Source: Culex pipiens pallens (taxonomy: Eukaryota; Arthropoda; Insecta; Diptera; Culicidae). Taken from it: 64,000 nucleotides of DNA. The notes below the pieces were generated by a model. The model did not search any database, was not told where the DNA came from, and saw only the letters and a list, made by a program, of their open reading frames with translations. Numbering within the stretch: position 1 is the stretch's first letter; each line of letters opens with the position of its first letter. The stretch spans positions 210,703,734 through 210,767,733 of the forward strand of contig NC_068938.1 of the NCBI RefSeq assembly GCF_016801865.2, given 5' to 3'. Shown here one piece after another: positions 1-12,639 of the stretch. The position numbers were made by a program, and so were the translations under genes.

Positions 1-2689
1 TAACACTTAACACTTCAACTTTTTGGTCAGTATTGGATTGGGTACCTCTACTTTGACGTCCGTAATTGAAGAGCCGATTTTCAAATTTCACGAATATTTC
101 GATTTTGACGTCCGCACTTGAAAAGCAATTTTAATCGGCATGCACAAACCATTTTGACAGCAGATTAATCCAATTTACGCCCAAAAATCCGGTTAAAACC
201 GGACGGATTAGACACGGCTCACACGGGCTGCCAAAGTCAACACGGTTGAGCCAAAATATATCAAGTGAACGTGCCTCCCACATGATTTCCTCACCGCGCG
301 GCGCCGTCTAGAAAACGTGGCAATTTTCACTTTTCCCAAAAGTACGTGATTATGGCCGCGATGAGGCAGAACCAAACCAGAGCAAACAGAACCAAAATTT
401 CTTCTCTAGAAAAAAAAAAAACGAAACGTCTGACGAGAAACGCAAACAGCGTTCAACTCCTGGGCGAAAATTAGCATTTTTATTCGGTAACAAAGTACTC
501 TGTAACAAGACATTAATAGCCTTGTTAAGGTACCCTCTCTCTCGCTGCTTTTGGAGGTTGGGAGCCCGTGATCTAGATCGCAATTTTTCTAACCTCACGC
601 GCGCGTACTCCCCGGAAACTTCCGGACCTACCCAGCAGTTGAGACCGTAATTTAGAACGAACACACCTATTTCGCTAGAGCGGAGTTGGTGCTGGGGCAT
701 GTTATCTGATATATTGGAGCTGCTTCCTTTGACGGCGTCGCCGTCGTCCTCTTCTTTTGGAAGAAAATAATTTCCCGGGAAAAATGAGAGCATACACATT
801 CAAATTTGAATATTATGATAATCACGGGGGCTCCCGGAGAATGTCTTGTCTTGCACGTGGGAGAAGGTGGGCTTAAATATTCAAAGGAATTTGAATTTCC
901 ACCAGATATCCTACCCGGCGGGAGCTCCCCGTTTTCATTTGCATCCAAGCTTTTTCTTAAAGAAGCAAGTTTCTTTAGATTTTCCTAATGAAGATGGATT
1001 TTTCCAGCGATTTTCTGCCGTGACATTGTAACATGCACACAACCTTGGTAACCTTGGCAAAAGGAATCAGGAAACGTTTAGCAAGAACCCCGCTCCGGCC
1101 ACCTCACAAAACCATTGTGAAACAAATTGTATTGTGTGAGCCCTAACATGTGGAAAAGTCACAGTTTTCTTCCGCGGTGCTGGAAAATCCCACCTGTATA
1201 AATGTGAAATAATGGCGGGAGCAGCGGCTTTTCTGTGAAAAAAAACTTCCCGCAAATGACTTTGGCTTTTTTTCCGGGGGCAGAAATTTTCCACCACTCG
1301 GGCGTTGTTGTTTTGCTTTTCTTGGGGCAGCTGGGGGTCGTTTCCGGTTGGGAGTTAAAAGTGTGTAGAAAGTGTTGGTTGGGATTGTTGAAAATCGCTT
1401 TCAAAATGGTGTTGTCAAAATGTGTAGGATTTTTTGCAATTCTGCACTGCAATATTTGTCAAAATCTTAAAAAAATGTAATTCTCGAACTTGAAAAACTC
1501 TATATTCAACCAAACAAAAAAATTGAGCAGAATAAAAGAAATTTGCATAAAAAAACCTTTATTTTTATTTTTACTCCTATTACAGATTTGAAGTTTGTGA
1601 AGCCTTAAAGAGACTTCATCATGAAAAATTAATAACCGATTCAAGTGTTTTTCATGAATTCTTAAAACACAACATAATAACACCGTAGCTCAGAAGGCAA
1701 AATGATGTATGAAATTTCATCTCGATTTTTTTAATTAAATCTCATAACATTGGAGCTCTAATGGTACGATAACGAGTATTAATGCTCCGCGATTTTGGAA
1801 TCACTTTGCATAACATTGGAGCTTGAAAGGCACGGCAAGAGGCACGGCAAGAGTTTTTTTAAGCATATAGAAAACAAGTCCTTCTTGATTTGATTTTTTA
1901 ACTCTAATTTTTGTAAAACATCGAAGTTGCGAAAAAGTGTGCGAATATGCTATAAATTGTTAATTTATTAATTCGGATTTTTTATTGACTAATTTTCATG
2001 AAAAAAATAAATTTAAAGAAATACATAATTCCGTATTTTGTTTGTATAAATTTGAGTAAACAACACTTGACAATGTAACACAGTGAAAATCTGTAGCGCA
2101 TTTCGCGTAATTTGATAACAGGATCTGAAAATTTTATTATTTTCATAAAAATATGGTTTAGTGTGAAAATTTAAATATTTTACACTAACAATTGTAAATC
2201 AGTTGTGACCATTCAAATTGCCGTGCAGTTGTATTGCAAATTATGAATATTTTAGAATTTTCAACAAATAGAGTACTTTGTGAAAATTTACGTATTTCAC
2301 ATTAAGAATTGTTATATACTAAAAAAATCATACGATATTTCGTGGTATTTGATACCCGTTTTAAAAATTATGAAATTTGATAATGTATTAAAAAATTGCT
2401 TTTTCTGTGAATTTTTTTAGATTTTTACTAAAGTTGTATTACTGAGAAAATATATAAGAAATTAGACTTTGTTTGATAACGAAATTTTGCGTCGTATGAT
2501 ACCGGTAATGCACAAAAAATACTTAAGAATTAGAAAAGGTATCCTGTACAAATTTAAATGTTAAAAACTTTTTTTTTACAGTTTAAATCCATTTAGAATT
2601 ACAGATATTTTGAAATCCATATTCTAACTTTCATTTAATTTTTGATTTAATGGATTCCTTAGGTCCAATAAAGCCATAACAAAAAGAAA
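1..2689. other. No gene; AT-rich unique and decayed repeat DNA
   Basis: 1-1480 is mixed in composition with occasional GC-richer blocks and short open frames without family signature. 1480-2690 is very AT-rich. I see no exon or RNA gene. A GACGTCCGTAATTGAAG word at 55-71 links it to the dispersed repeat at 11 kb. Confidence 0.6.
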
Positions 2690-3335
2690 AGTGCTGTTCA
2701 AATATCTGAAAATCTGTATCATTAAGGGATTTTCTGATCAATTTGGTAATTTGGTGTCTTCGATAATTTTGTTTCGTTAAAAAGTTGCAAAGAATTAACT
2801 CTTAAAAACTTTTTTTTACTAACTGTACTCCCTTCGATTTTTTTTTATTTTTGATATGCTTAGCTCACAAACATAAAAAAAGTTTTAAAAAATTTCCTCA
2901 AATAAATTAAAAATCATTTTTAAATTTTTAATTTGGCCATTTATGAACATTTGATAAAATGTACCGTTTTCAAATTTAAGCCATTAATTCAAAATTCAAT
3001 TTTTATTAAAAATTAATTTCTGGAAAAATATTGTTATTAATCAAACATTGTTGATTAATAACACTTTTACTGCAAAGAATAAAAAAATGCGAAAAATTAG
3101 TTTTTCTTAGTGCCACTTATTCGGCTCTCAATTTGCAATCGATGACATTTTGGATTAAGTATTGATCCGATTTTTAGTGTTTGAACGTGAAACCATTTGT
3201 AAACAAAAAATTATAACGTATAACATTTCAAAAGGGTTTCAATCAAATTATTTGACCCTCTGGAAACGTAATTATGTTCAGAGAAACAACTTTGCCGAAG
3301 ACACGAAATCGATCAGAAAGTACCACTTTAATTAC
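2690..3335. repeat. Short decayed fragments of the same foldback family
   Basis: TTTTCTGATCAATTTGGTAA and TTGGTGTCTTCGATAATTTT (2730-2775) and, further on, ACAACTTTGCCGAAGACACG with AAATCGATCAGAAAG (3284-3320) match arm phrases. Between them lies AT-rich sequence with TTTTTGATATGCTTAG. Boundaries are approximate. Confidence 0.4.
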
Positions 3336-3957
3336 ACAGTAATTTTTTTGTAAATTTGGAAGGTGTTATTTTTACATCTTTTATGGTGTAAATTTACCTC
3401 AATTTCGACTGAAAACGTAACATTACACCACCCGAGCAGACGGAAATAACTTGGTAATAACATTTTTTGATATTTGAAAATACTAGGCAAATAACATTCT
3501 ATGTTATTTATAACAAGATTTGTTATTCGTCGTTATGATATTTTTGTTATTGGATTGTTATTGTAATAACTGACTAATAACACTTTTAGTTATTCTTCGA
3601 ACAAATCTTTGTTATTATTTTTTGTTATTTTAACAACTAATCCGATCATCCCAATAACAGTTGGAGTTATTCTTCTATAACAAAAAATGTTATTCCAAAG
3701 TTGTTTTGGCTTTCAACCAATATCAGACCAATAACAAATTTTGTTATGATAACATAAACTGTTATTAAACCCTTATGCAAAAATTGATTTTTCAGGAAGA
3801 TTCCATAACACTTTCTGTTATTTTAACAGAATTTGTTATTGAAATGGCATGAATTTTGTTATAACCGTCTGCCCGGGCAGAAAAGTGGTAAAATTCCTCA
3901 TTTTCAGAGGTTGCAATTACACATTTTTTAGACAGATGTAATATTACCATGTGTAGG
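3336..3957 (-). mobile_element. MITE of the GGTGTAATTTTACC family, interrupted
   Basis: The ends match, in reverse orientation, the element at 24250-24467: CACAGTAA at one end and GATGTAATATTACCATG at the other. Internally it shows GGTGTAAATTTACCTCAATTTCGACTG-like wording. It is split by a second MITE at 3431-3877. The intact copy at 24.3 kb shows the uninterrupted sequence CCACTTTTCTGGTGTAATG. Confidence 0.7.
3431..3877. mobile_element. MITE with CCCGGGCAGACGG ends, nested
   Basis: Terminal inverted repeats CCCGAGCAGACGG (3431-3443) and CCGTCTGCCCGGG (3865-3877) bound a body filled with ATAAC/GTTAT palindromes. Comparison with the empty site in the 24.3-kb paralogue indicates precise insertion with at most a TG dinucleotide duplicated. 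No coding capacity. Confidence 0.8.
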
Positions 3958-4210
3958 ACAGCCCTAAATTTGTATGTAGAAACCAATTTAAAAAAATTAC
4001 TGATTTGAACCTAAGGAGTGGATAGTTAAAGTTTCACCATAATCCAAATAATACAAAAAATAAAATAAAACAGTTCTTTTAGAGAACTGTTGTGTTTCAA
4101 GTTTATAACAAATAATGAGAAAACTGTAAAAAAGTCGAAAAAGTGAATGGAACATTATGAAAAACAGAAAATAAGCTAAAGATTATAATTTGAGGTTGTA
4201 GAATTGGACC

Positions 4211-4627
4211 GGGACCGTGGTGTAGGGGTAAGCGTGATTGCCTCTCACCCAGTCGGCCTGGGTTCGAGCCCAGACGGTCCCGGTGGCATTTTTCGAGACG
4301 AGATTTGTCTGATCACGCCTTCCGTCGGACGGGAAGTAAATGTTGGCCCCGGACTAACCTAAAAAAGGTTAGGTCGTTAGCTCAGTCCAGGTGTAGGAGT
4401 CGTCTCCCTGGGTCCTGTCTCGGTGGAGTCGCTGGTAGGCAGTTGGACTAATAATCCAAAGGTCGTCAGTTCGAATCCCGAGGTGGATGGAAGCTTAGGT
4501 GTAAAAAGAGGTTTGCAATTGCCTCAACAATCAAGCCTTCGAACACCTAGTTTCGAGTAGGAATCTCGCAATCGAGAACGCCAAGGCAATGCTGTAGAGC
4601 GAATAATTTGATTTTGATTTGATTTGA
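4211..4627 (+). mobile_element. SINE with two tRNA-like heads
   Basis: The first head (4211-4281) folds as a tRNA: acceptor strands GGGACCG and CGGTCCC pair, the T-arm contains GGGTTCGAGCCC, and the anticodon loop CTCTCAC reads CTC (Glu-like). The T-loop is one base short, so it is not a functional tRNA gene. A second tRNA-like head (about 4418-4492) has an anticodon stem TTGGA/TCCAA with loop CTAATAA (AAT, Ile-like) and a B-box GTTCGAATCCC. A tRNA-unrelated body follows, ending in TTTGA-type repeats. Flanks give an imperfect target duplication, AGAATTGGACC versus AGAATAGACC. The design recalls the Culex Twin SINE, but I have not verified the family. Confidence 0.82.
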
Positions 4628-4789
4628 GAATAGACCTAAAACTACCAATAAAAACCAAAACTTAGCCAGATATAAGCATCTGAAAATACTTAAAAAGAAT
4701 GAATGAATCAAATAACAAGATAGGTAAAGTTTATCGTAGAATAAACATTGTTCCAAATGACCTTCTGAAAACGGGGAATAAAATTTAAA

Positions 4790-7240
4790 AAGGGGGTGTG
4801 GAGGATTAGGTGAAATTTAATACTTGCGAGGTCTTATTGATTCATATGAAAAGAAAGTCCCATTTTTGTTATTGAGTGCACCAAAATGTGTTTTTTTTTT
4901 GCATTGTAAGTGTTGTGTCATAGAAAATATCCAACAAATTAGAACCTAAATTAAACGGATAGCATATTTAGAGGCAAATTTGGCGATTGGGAGAAGATTC
5001 CGAACGGTTTGTTTTGGTTTTTCAATCATGCCTATAAAACACTTCATTGGAGCTTTCTCAATGCATTTAGTAGCCGACTCTGAAGTCGGTATTTGAGATA
5101 AAACTGTCGCAAGTGAGGCTTATTCTACGACACTCCAGTGGAAATTACTACCACCACAGTGTTCTACCATCCAGGAGGACGTCCCCAATTCGAGCGGCAA
5201 CTTTCAAAACCGCTTTTTCGCCATTACCCGCTCCACCAAGTGGTTGTTGAACTTTTTCCAGCACAAAACTTCACACAATGGGATCAAGTTTCAATATTTG
5301 CTCGCATGTACCTCATGTAGCGGCGTGCATTCAGGCGCGTCCATTCAATATCTCAGTGCTCCTTTCATTAAGGCTGCTGCACTCTCCGCAGAGCCCATTG
5401 AAAAGAATCCATCATCACGTTCCGCACGGATCCGTCATCACAAAGTCATTGCACTTGACGTTGCTTCCCACCCACACACCCACACACTCCCGGGGGACCA
5501 GTTATGTCTCTTATCATTGTTCCCGGGGTTTTTCCTCATTTCTTCAATGAAAAGGAAAAATCTCACTCTCCCCGACGCCACCACCTCAGGACATACCGTC
5601 AAGTAGTGGGGGAGGTGTACTTGGCCATTTTTCTCGCCACACACCACACTCTTTAATGAGTCCTTCACGGCGAGTCGTCCTCCTGGCAGAGAGAGATGTC
5701 TCATGTCTCGGTGGTGGCGCAGCTGGGCTGTGTAACACCGACGAGCAAAGCTCCAGATTTGCTACAAACATTCCCGCCGTTGCAAGCGCCGGCACGTTGT
5801 GAGTGGAAAATTTTCCTGAGGTATTCCGAGGGTTTGGGTGAAGAATTTTAATTTCTTTTCAGATGAAACTCGTTTTTCATTTTCCACCGACATCTTTTGA
5901 AAGAAGCTGCCTGTGTTCAGAAATGTGAAGCAGTAAGTACTCTGAGGACTAGACGACGACGACGTCGTCGTACGGTTTGGCTAATGACTACCAAAGAGCA
6001 CACCCGTGAAACGAGTTCATTTTGGTTGTGCAGTGCTGGCAAATGTATGAGCGAACCAAAATCTGGCAGCACTGCCACCGCTTCTGTAAAACAATTTCCA
6101 AAGAAACTTGGCAGCGAAATTCTTTGGTGCTAGTCTGTCGTCATGTCTGGAAAACGGGACGAACTAGAAAAGCATCAAGAACTTTGGCGAGAACTTGAGG
6201 GTGTTGGTTAGTCGAAAGTTGAAGTGCGGCAGCCAGAGGGAAAATTACCGACAAAAAGGATACACTAGCAGCACTGCCTTTGGGGGGTGACTGAAGGTGG
6301 TAAGAGGAAAAGTGCATTGCTTTTTGAAGAAACATGAAAACACACACACGGAGACACACACACTTTTGTGTTGGTATTATTTATGCCCCAGAGCACCCAT
6401 ACACGCGTAACAGAGTGTTCGGTGCAAGCCCGTAACGCTGTGAGTTGAGGGCTGAACGTGTCGAGATATGGGAGATGGGGAGCTTGAGCAAATATGTTTT
6501 ATGTGTTTTTTTTTGTTGGAGGACCTAGAGTTAGGTGCAATGACCCTAAGCGCAAATGGAAATTGGTTTGTTCGGGAAATGTTCCAGTATCTTAGTGCTA
6601 GGCTTATATTTTAAAAATGAGTTTCACTACCAAGTAAAATGCCTCTGTCAACGATGAAGAGTTGAAAGATTAACAGTAAAAAGACAAACAAAAACTATAT
6701 TTTTTTAAACTTTTTATTCTAGTCCAACCAAGTTGGTTTGAATTAGGTTTGAATATCAAAGATTCAATCTTAGATAGCTGGATATGAGAGAATTTAGCCA
6801 ATCATTATGAATGTAACTTTGTCAAAAATATGTATTTCTTCCTTATTCCGAAGTTAATCTCTTTATAATAAACAAGATATTTAATATTAAAATATATGTA
6901 TTTGAAATAAAAATATTGTTTGTACTTTGAATTTAATTTAACCACATTTCTTTGCCCAATTCTGATTTTGATTAAATAAATTTCACTTAAAAAAATTTCT
7001 TTTAATTTATTTTATCACCAGAAAATTTCAAAAATATTTCTTGTAAGTCTTTGAAAATGTTTAAAAAAACAAATTTAATTTGTTTTTTTTAAGAACATTT
7101 TTTTCAAATTCTGGCATTATGACCCAAAAATATTTTTTTCAAAACAAGCCTACAATTTTCGTATGGTCACATGTATCATTTTCCCATAATTAACTAAAAA
7201 AATATTTTTTTTAGACTCAGGCTGGAAAAGGGTTTAGTCA
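4790..7240. other. No gene recognised; intron-like unique sequence
   Basis: 5100-6500 is the GC-richest part, with many short overlapping open frames on both strands, none with a recognisable motif or codon bias. It contains a small (GAC)n/(GTC)n palindrome at 5951-5970. 6600-7240 is AT-rich. Confidence 0.5.
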
Positions 7241-7309
7241 CTTCCACCAACTGGGATTGTAGGTTTTACAGCCAAATTAATTCAGATATATTAAAAAAAA
7301 TAATGCCTG

Positions 7310-8520
7310 AAATAGAAGTAGAGCAATTCTCTCCGAAATCGGTTTAATTTGGCTAAAACTTTGTGGGGGCCTTCCCTTTGACCAAAGAAGCTATTTTGTG
7401 TCATTAGTTCACCGATACAAGTCTCCATACAATTTTGGCAGCTGTCCATACGAAAATGGTACGTAAATATTCAAACAGCTGTCACTTTTGAGTGAATTCC
7501 CTGATCAATTTGGTGTCTTCGGCAATGTTGTAGGCATTATTGAGGTTTATTGAGATTGCCGATTTTTTAATTAACTTTTTTTTCCACAAAAACTCAATTT
7601 CTCAAAATACGTAATTTTTTATTTTCGAGATTTTTGATATGTTTTAGGGAACAAAACCCGCAACTTTTGAGCCATAGAGAAGTATGGTCAAAAAATCTGC
7701 CGCGGAGTTATGAATTAAAAAAAAAATGATTTTCGGAAAAAATCGAAATTTCATGCAAAACAAATTATCGACATTTTTTTTTTAATTTAAAATTGAATTT
7801 GCAATTAAAAAGTACTCTACAGATTTTTTGATAAAGGGCTCGGTTTTCAAGATATAGTGAAATATTAGCAGCTTAACGATTTTTAAAAATAGTGACCATG
7901 AGTATTGTATTGAAAATATTTTTTTGAAAAGTTCAGAAAATTTGCTATAGAATTGTCTAAGTGACATTGAAAATTGGACCTCTGGTTGCTGAGATACAAC
8001 GAGTTAATGAAAAAGAAACAGGAAAATTGAAGTTTTCTACACATCAAATTCTGATGTTCGTTTCCAGTTAATATTTACTGAAAACTGCACAACTGAAATC
8101 TTCAGTTAGTTTTTCGCTGAACATCAATTAAAATTTGTATGGAGATGTCAAAGTTTGCTGAAATTTCAGGAAGTTTTCATTTACTGAAAATTTCAGTAGT
8201 GCAGATTTTAGTAAATTTAACTGAATTCAGTAATAAGAAATTAGTGTGTTAGTCTCACCCAAACAATCCACAATTTTCTAATACCGATATCTCAGGTCTA
8301 ATGGTCCGATTTTCAATGTTAAAATATGACACATTCGTGAAAATTTCCGATCTTTTGGAGAACGATAATTTCATTTTTTAAATCAAGACTTACATTTCAA
8401 AAGGGCGTAATATTGAATGTTTGGCCCTTTTGCATTGTTAGTCTCGACTAAAAATTTTTAAAAGTAATGTTTTCGAAAGGATCAGAAAATTTCACGAATG
8501 TGAGATATGTGGTTGTTTCC
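7310..8520 (+). mobile_element. Diverged single-arm copy of the 17-19 kb foldback family
   Basis: The order of shared phrases matches the left arm of the palindrome at 17262: CAAAGAAGCTATTTTG, CTCCATACAATTTTGGCAGC, ATTTGGTGTCTTCGGC, AAGTCT/GTCTCACCCAAACAA and the centre-proximal TTCACGAATG. It is interrupted by a small element at 8040-8248. No coding potential. Confidence 0.65.
8040..8248. mobile_element. Small nested MITE, 209 bp
   Basis: The sequence is absent from the homologous position near 18010-18020 (TTTTCTAAGTCTCACCC). The ends CACATCAAATTC and, inverted, CACACTAATTTC form an imperfect terminal repeat. Flanks CTA and TTA suggest a two- or three-base target duplication of the TWA/TA kind. 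The interior has inverted ACTGAAAATTTCAGT-like motifs. Confidence 0.6.
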
Positions 8521-8654
8521 ATGCGTCTAGTCTATTCAACGACTGTTCCAACCTAGTTGAGATTTCAAAAAAAGTATTTATGAAATTTGAAAGTTATTTT
8601 TTTTAATGTCTTCTCTTTCTTCCTTAAAACGATCAAAATCAGAAAAAAATGAGT

Positions 8655-9677
8655 TTGACGGCCAGGCGGGGTAAGACGGCCAACCCACTGTTTTAATAAG
8701 TATACTAATGAATATTACTACAATGTTTAGCAATACTGTTCCTCATGCTATATAATGCAATGGAGTCACCAAAAATATTGTTTGAAATAGTATAAAAATA
8801 GCTCAAAATAAACAAATAATTTTTGAACTTTAAACTGGATGTAATTTTCATGAATAACAACTTAGGCATTTTTGTTTGATAACAATATGTTTTCCTGTCT
8901 TCAAATATTTTTTCATGTTAAATTGAAGTTTTCCCTAGATTATGTCCCTCGAAAAAGTTTAAAAAATGCGATGAGCTAATTACAAAAAATGTTTAAAAAA
9001 AATAATTTATTTGGGGGCAAGACGGCCACCTCCTCCGGGGGTAAGACGGCCACCCGTAATTTGTAAATTTTATTTGATATAGGTTATATTTTTGACGGTT
9101 TTTTGACTACTAAGACATTTTTGTAGATAAGGAAAAGCATTTTCAATAAAACTATCAATTTTTAATCAAAATGCTGTTGACTACCGTTTCGACAACATTC
9201 TTTACTGTGATATAGCAAAACACATTGAATAGTATGAAATCCTATCAAACTGTTCATAAAAATCGCTAATTTATTATTTTTTACATAATTTTGATTTACT
9301 TATTCGAATCGAAATACACCAACTAATTTTTTTGCATCAAATTGTCTTTGTTTTGTAGTATAAATTCACAGTTTTTCATAAAATGTGGTCGCAATAATAT
9401 GAATTTCACTGAGCCAAAATATGAAATTTTTTAAACAGCATTTTTCTTCACATTTGAACCCTGATTTTTTTCAATCAAAATAGTTATGATGTTCAGAGAA
9501 GTCTGTTCAACCAACCATGTAGGTATTTGGGTGGATTTAGCAAAGTTATTAAGTTAATTTATAGCACTGACCGTCTTACCCCACATGGGTGGCCGTCTTA
9601 CCCCGCGTTGTTAATCTGTTGTGTAAATTTTATTAGACTTCTGCCTTAGGGTGGCCGTCTTGCCCCCATCTCCCCTA
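8655..9677. mobile_element. DNA element with inverted clusters of GGGGTAAGACGGCCA
   Basis: The motif occurs in forward orientation at about 8668, 9014 and 9036, and in reverse (TGGCCGTCTTACCCC) near 9569, 9590 and 9651. Such inverted subterminal clusters are usual for non-autonomous cut-and-paste elements. The AT-rich interior between the clusters shows no protein. Exact termini and target duplication are not resolved. Confidence 0.6.
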
Positions 9678-9839
9678 TAAGAAGAATATATTGAGCACAA
9701 GGTTTCAAGAAAAGAGATGACATTTTTAGAAAAATAAGATTGTGAAATTAAGGTTTTTGTTAGAAAACCGCAAAACAGTTATTTTTAGTTTATCTCTAAA
9801 AAAAAAACAAATAAAAACTTTTATTGGGAAGTCCCAGCT

Positions 9840-10110
9840 GAAACTAAATATTCAATTTTGAAAAACGCCTAAGGTATGCAATGAATGTCAACAAAATCAT
9901 CAGTTCATAATTACTCCTGAAAGTATATACAATTAGATCAAATTATAATAAAAGCAGAGTTGATTCTAAATTGGTTGAAAACGGGTTCTCTGAAATGAAC
10001 TAAAAATCAAATAAGCATGAATCTGCAAATAATTTTTAGCTGAAAAAATTGTGGAAATCTCACAAAGCCGTTGCAAATATTTTCAAAGTATAAGTCGAGT
10101 CAGTTTGTCA
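9840..10110 (+). repeat. Dispersed repeat shared with 12280-12560
   Basis: AATATTCAATTTTGAAAAACGCCTAAG and ATTACTCCTGAAAGTATA recur as AATTTTGAATACGCCTAAAT and ATAACTCCTGAAAATATG at 12280-12360. Both precede a copy of the ATTACGGACTTCAA repeat in the following kilobases. Confidence 0.5.
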
Positions 10111-10199
10111 ATTAGGATATTTTGAGTTGAATTTAGCGAATTAAGCTGATTTATTCTGTTCAATTGACAAAGTTTTTAAACAACATATTTTTGGAATAC

Positions 10200-11080
10200 C
10201 CTTTCAGAAGCTCTAATTAGTGTTGCTGAAAACACAACCCAGTCACATTACAAAAATCCTCTCTCAAACAACTTTTACTGCCATTTTTACAACCCATTTC
10301 CCCTTCCCATACGCAAATCCCCTGTGACATTCGTTTGCTCGCACGCAAAATCCCTCCCAGCTTTCCCAACATCCATGAAGCATTACTTTTTATGTAACGA
10401 TGCACAGTATCCCGGGAGCCAGCCAGCTTTCCCTGTAGAACTGGGAAAAAGCGCAAAGCCAGCCCTCGAAAAGCTACCCCGAGCTCCAGAATGTATGGCA
10501 TACTTCAAAAAATGCCATAATGAAAGTACATCAAGCCGGCGCTGCAACCGATGGGTGACGTCAAACGTGCGTTGGACCACTTGACCAGATGGACCTTCCG
10601 GAATGGGCGTGTGCTCACATTCCGGTCGGTTCTGCTCCGCAAAAGCAAGCCTGGAATTGCCCAAATTTTCCTGCTAATAACTCGAGTTGAGATGGTCAAG
10701 CCATCTGCCTAAAACTTTGGAGAGATCGGTTACGCACTCAACCGGCGACGCCGGTCCGGCTCCATGAAATATTCATGAATGAAATTTTCCCAATTTGATT
10801 TGCGAACAAAGTGCGGATTTAGAGTGATACTGAGTGGAGGTCGGTAGCAGTTGGTTCTCGCTGCATCAGCACTCGTCCGGATTGCGGACCGTTCAGGATG
10901 ATGAAAGCAGCTTACACAGAAAATTAGTGCGAGTTTCACCGAAACGGGTTGAACCCGGCTGACCGGTGGTCAAGTTTGTGCTTGATCGGAAGATTGATGG
11001 ATTACACCAGATGGAGATAGATGGGCGGGTTGGTTCGATCTGGTGGGAGCAGTTTGTACCTCGCTTGGTAGAGTTTGATT
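10200..11080. other. No gene recognised; moderately GC-rich
   Basis: Short open frames overlap on both strands without conserved features. Composition is typical of mosquito unique intronic DNA. Confidence 0.5.
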
Positions 11081-11350
11081 TCAAGTACGGACTTCAAAAT
11101 GGAATAGTTACGATTCAAGGAAAGAACGATTTCAATTACGAACTTCAAAAACATTGAGTACTTTGGACTGACTCAACATAATTGCGAAATGATAAGTAGT
11201 AAAAATTTGCATCTCAATTACGGACTTCAGATTTGAAGTCCAAAGTGCATAGGACAGGAATTTTCGCAGTGTAGTGAAGTGTGTATTAGGTGCAAAGCTC
11301 TGGTAAGTACAACAATCTGTCAATCTGTCAACTGTCAATCAGTCAATAGA
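11080..11350 (+). repeat. ATTACGGACTTCAA dispersed repeat, copy 1
   Basis: TACGGACTTCAAA near 11087, ATTACGGACTTCAGATT near 11217, then GTAAGTACAACAATCTGTCAA near 11302. The last ends in four CTGTCAA-type words. The same order is seen at 12660-12920. Confidence 0.6.
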
Positions 11351-12280
11351 AACGCTCAGACGTTACTTAGGTCACTTCTAAGAAACGTCTAGCAAATAGA
11401 CTATCAATATCCCAATTGATCTGTTCATCAACCCACTAAAATCCGGAAGCAACCATTCCTGACCTTTCAACCCCAATTTCCCCCCTCACTCCCGTTCGAA
11501 AATCGTTCCGAATCATCCGTCCCACATGTTCCGAATATTGCCCCCGCCAGACTTTGCAAATTTGGTGCAGCATCCTTGCTCCACTTCCGGACGTCTTCTG
11601 CCAGAACTCTTGGCTCGTATGTGTCTGCTCCAAAGACCCTAGAACGTCAACGTCGTCGTCGTCGACGACGCCGACGCCTTCTTCCTCCCACTTCTTTGAT
11701 GATGATGAAAATATGCATAATTTATGAGCGTTTTGATTGATCTTATTTTCCTTCGAAACTTGCTCTTCGCGGCACTGCTGCAAAAGCTCCTGGTAAAACT
11801 TTGGAGCAACAGCAAGAAAAAAATCGCTTACACCAGCTTGGTGCGTTTTTGCGCCTCGCCACGACTACTCTTTGCACCATGTGAGGGGGGTGAAAAAAAA
11901 TCCTTGCTACATGACTGCTGCAGCGTGCGAGCCGAGAATGAAGATGGAAGAGTAAAATCCAATTTTGTGAATAAATCACGGGCTCCTAACGGCTGCGTTT
12001 ATTGTGTGAAAATGAATATTACATCGCCAGCTGATGGTTCGTTGTTACAGCTGGAAGTTGGTGTTAGCTTTACGAAAAAGAATCTCAGAAATCGGAAAGC
12101 TTCTTGATTACGGAAAACTACGTTTCATGTAAAAACTATTGCTGGTTCAAGTCTTTGCTGAGTGTCTTAGCTTAAATTACACATTTTGCATAACTTTAGG
12201 CTTAATATGTTCAATTCTCATTGCTGAAAGGTAGGCTGAGGTTTGTGTCTTAACTATAATTGGTCTTGTCTATAAAAAAT
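11350..12280. other. No gene recognised
   Basis: Unique-looking DNA with a (GTC)n/(GAC)n tract at 11650-11675 and no convincing exon. Confidence 0.5.
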
Positions 12281-12639
12281 ATTCAATTTTGAATACGCCT
12301 AAATGTATGCAACACATTAAAATAAAATCGTAAGTTCATAATAACTCCTGAAAATATGCAAAAGCAGATCAATTAATACTGGATTTGTGTGGATTCGAAA
12401 TCAAAATTGTGGTTTTGAAATGATCTTAAGAATCACGTCTCTAAAACAGACTTCAATGCTTAAATCACCGATCAAAAATAAATTGCTTTTTCATATCTCT
12501 ATAAACAAAAATTTGCTAAAAATGTTCAAATTAATATCAAAAAATAAAACTTTGCCAAATTTTAGGCTGAATCATTATTAAATTCTATTTATGATTCAAC
12601 CAACAAAAGAGCGTCCTAAACAAAAAGCATTCAATTGTA

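Noticed and set aside
4211..4281. Functional tRNA-Glu gene
   Set aside because: The T-loop is one base short, the anticodon stem has a mismatch, and it is continuous with a second tRNA-like head and retroposon tail, so it is a SINE.
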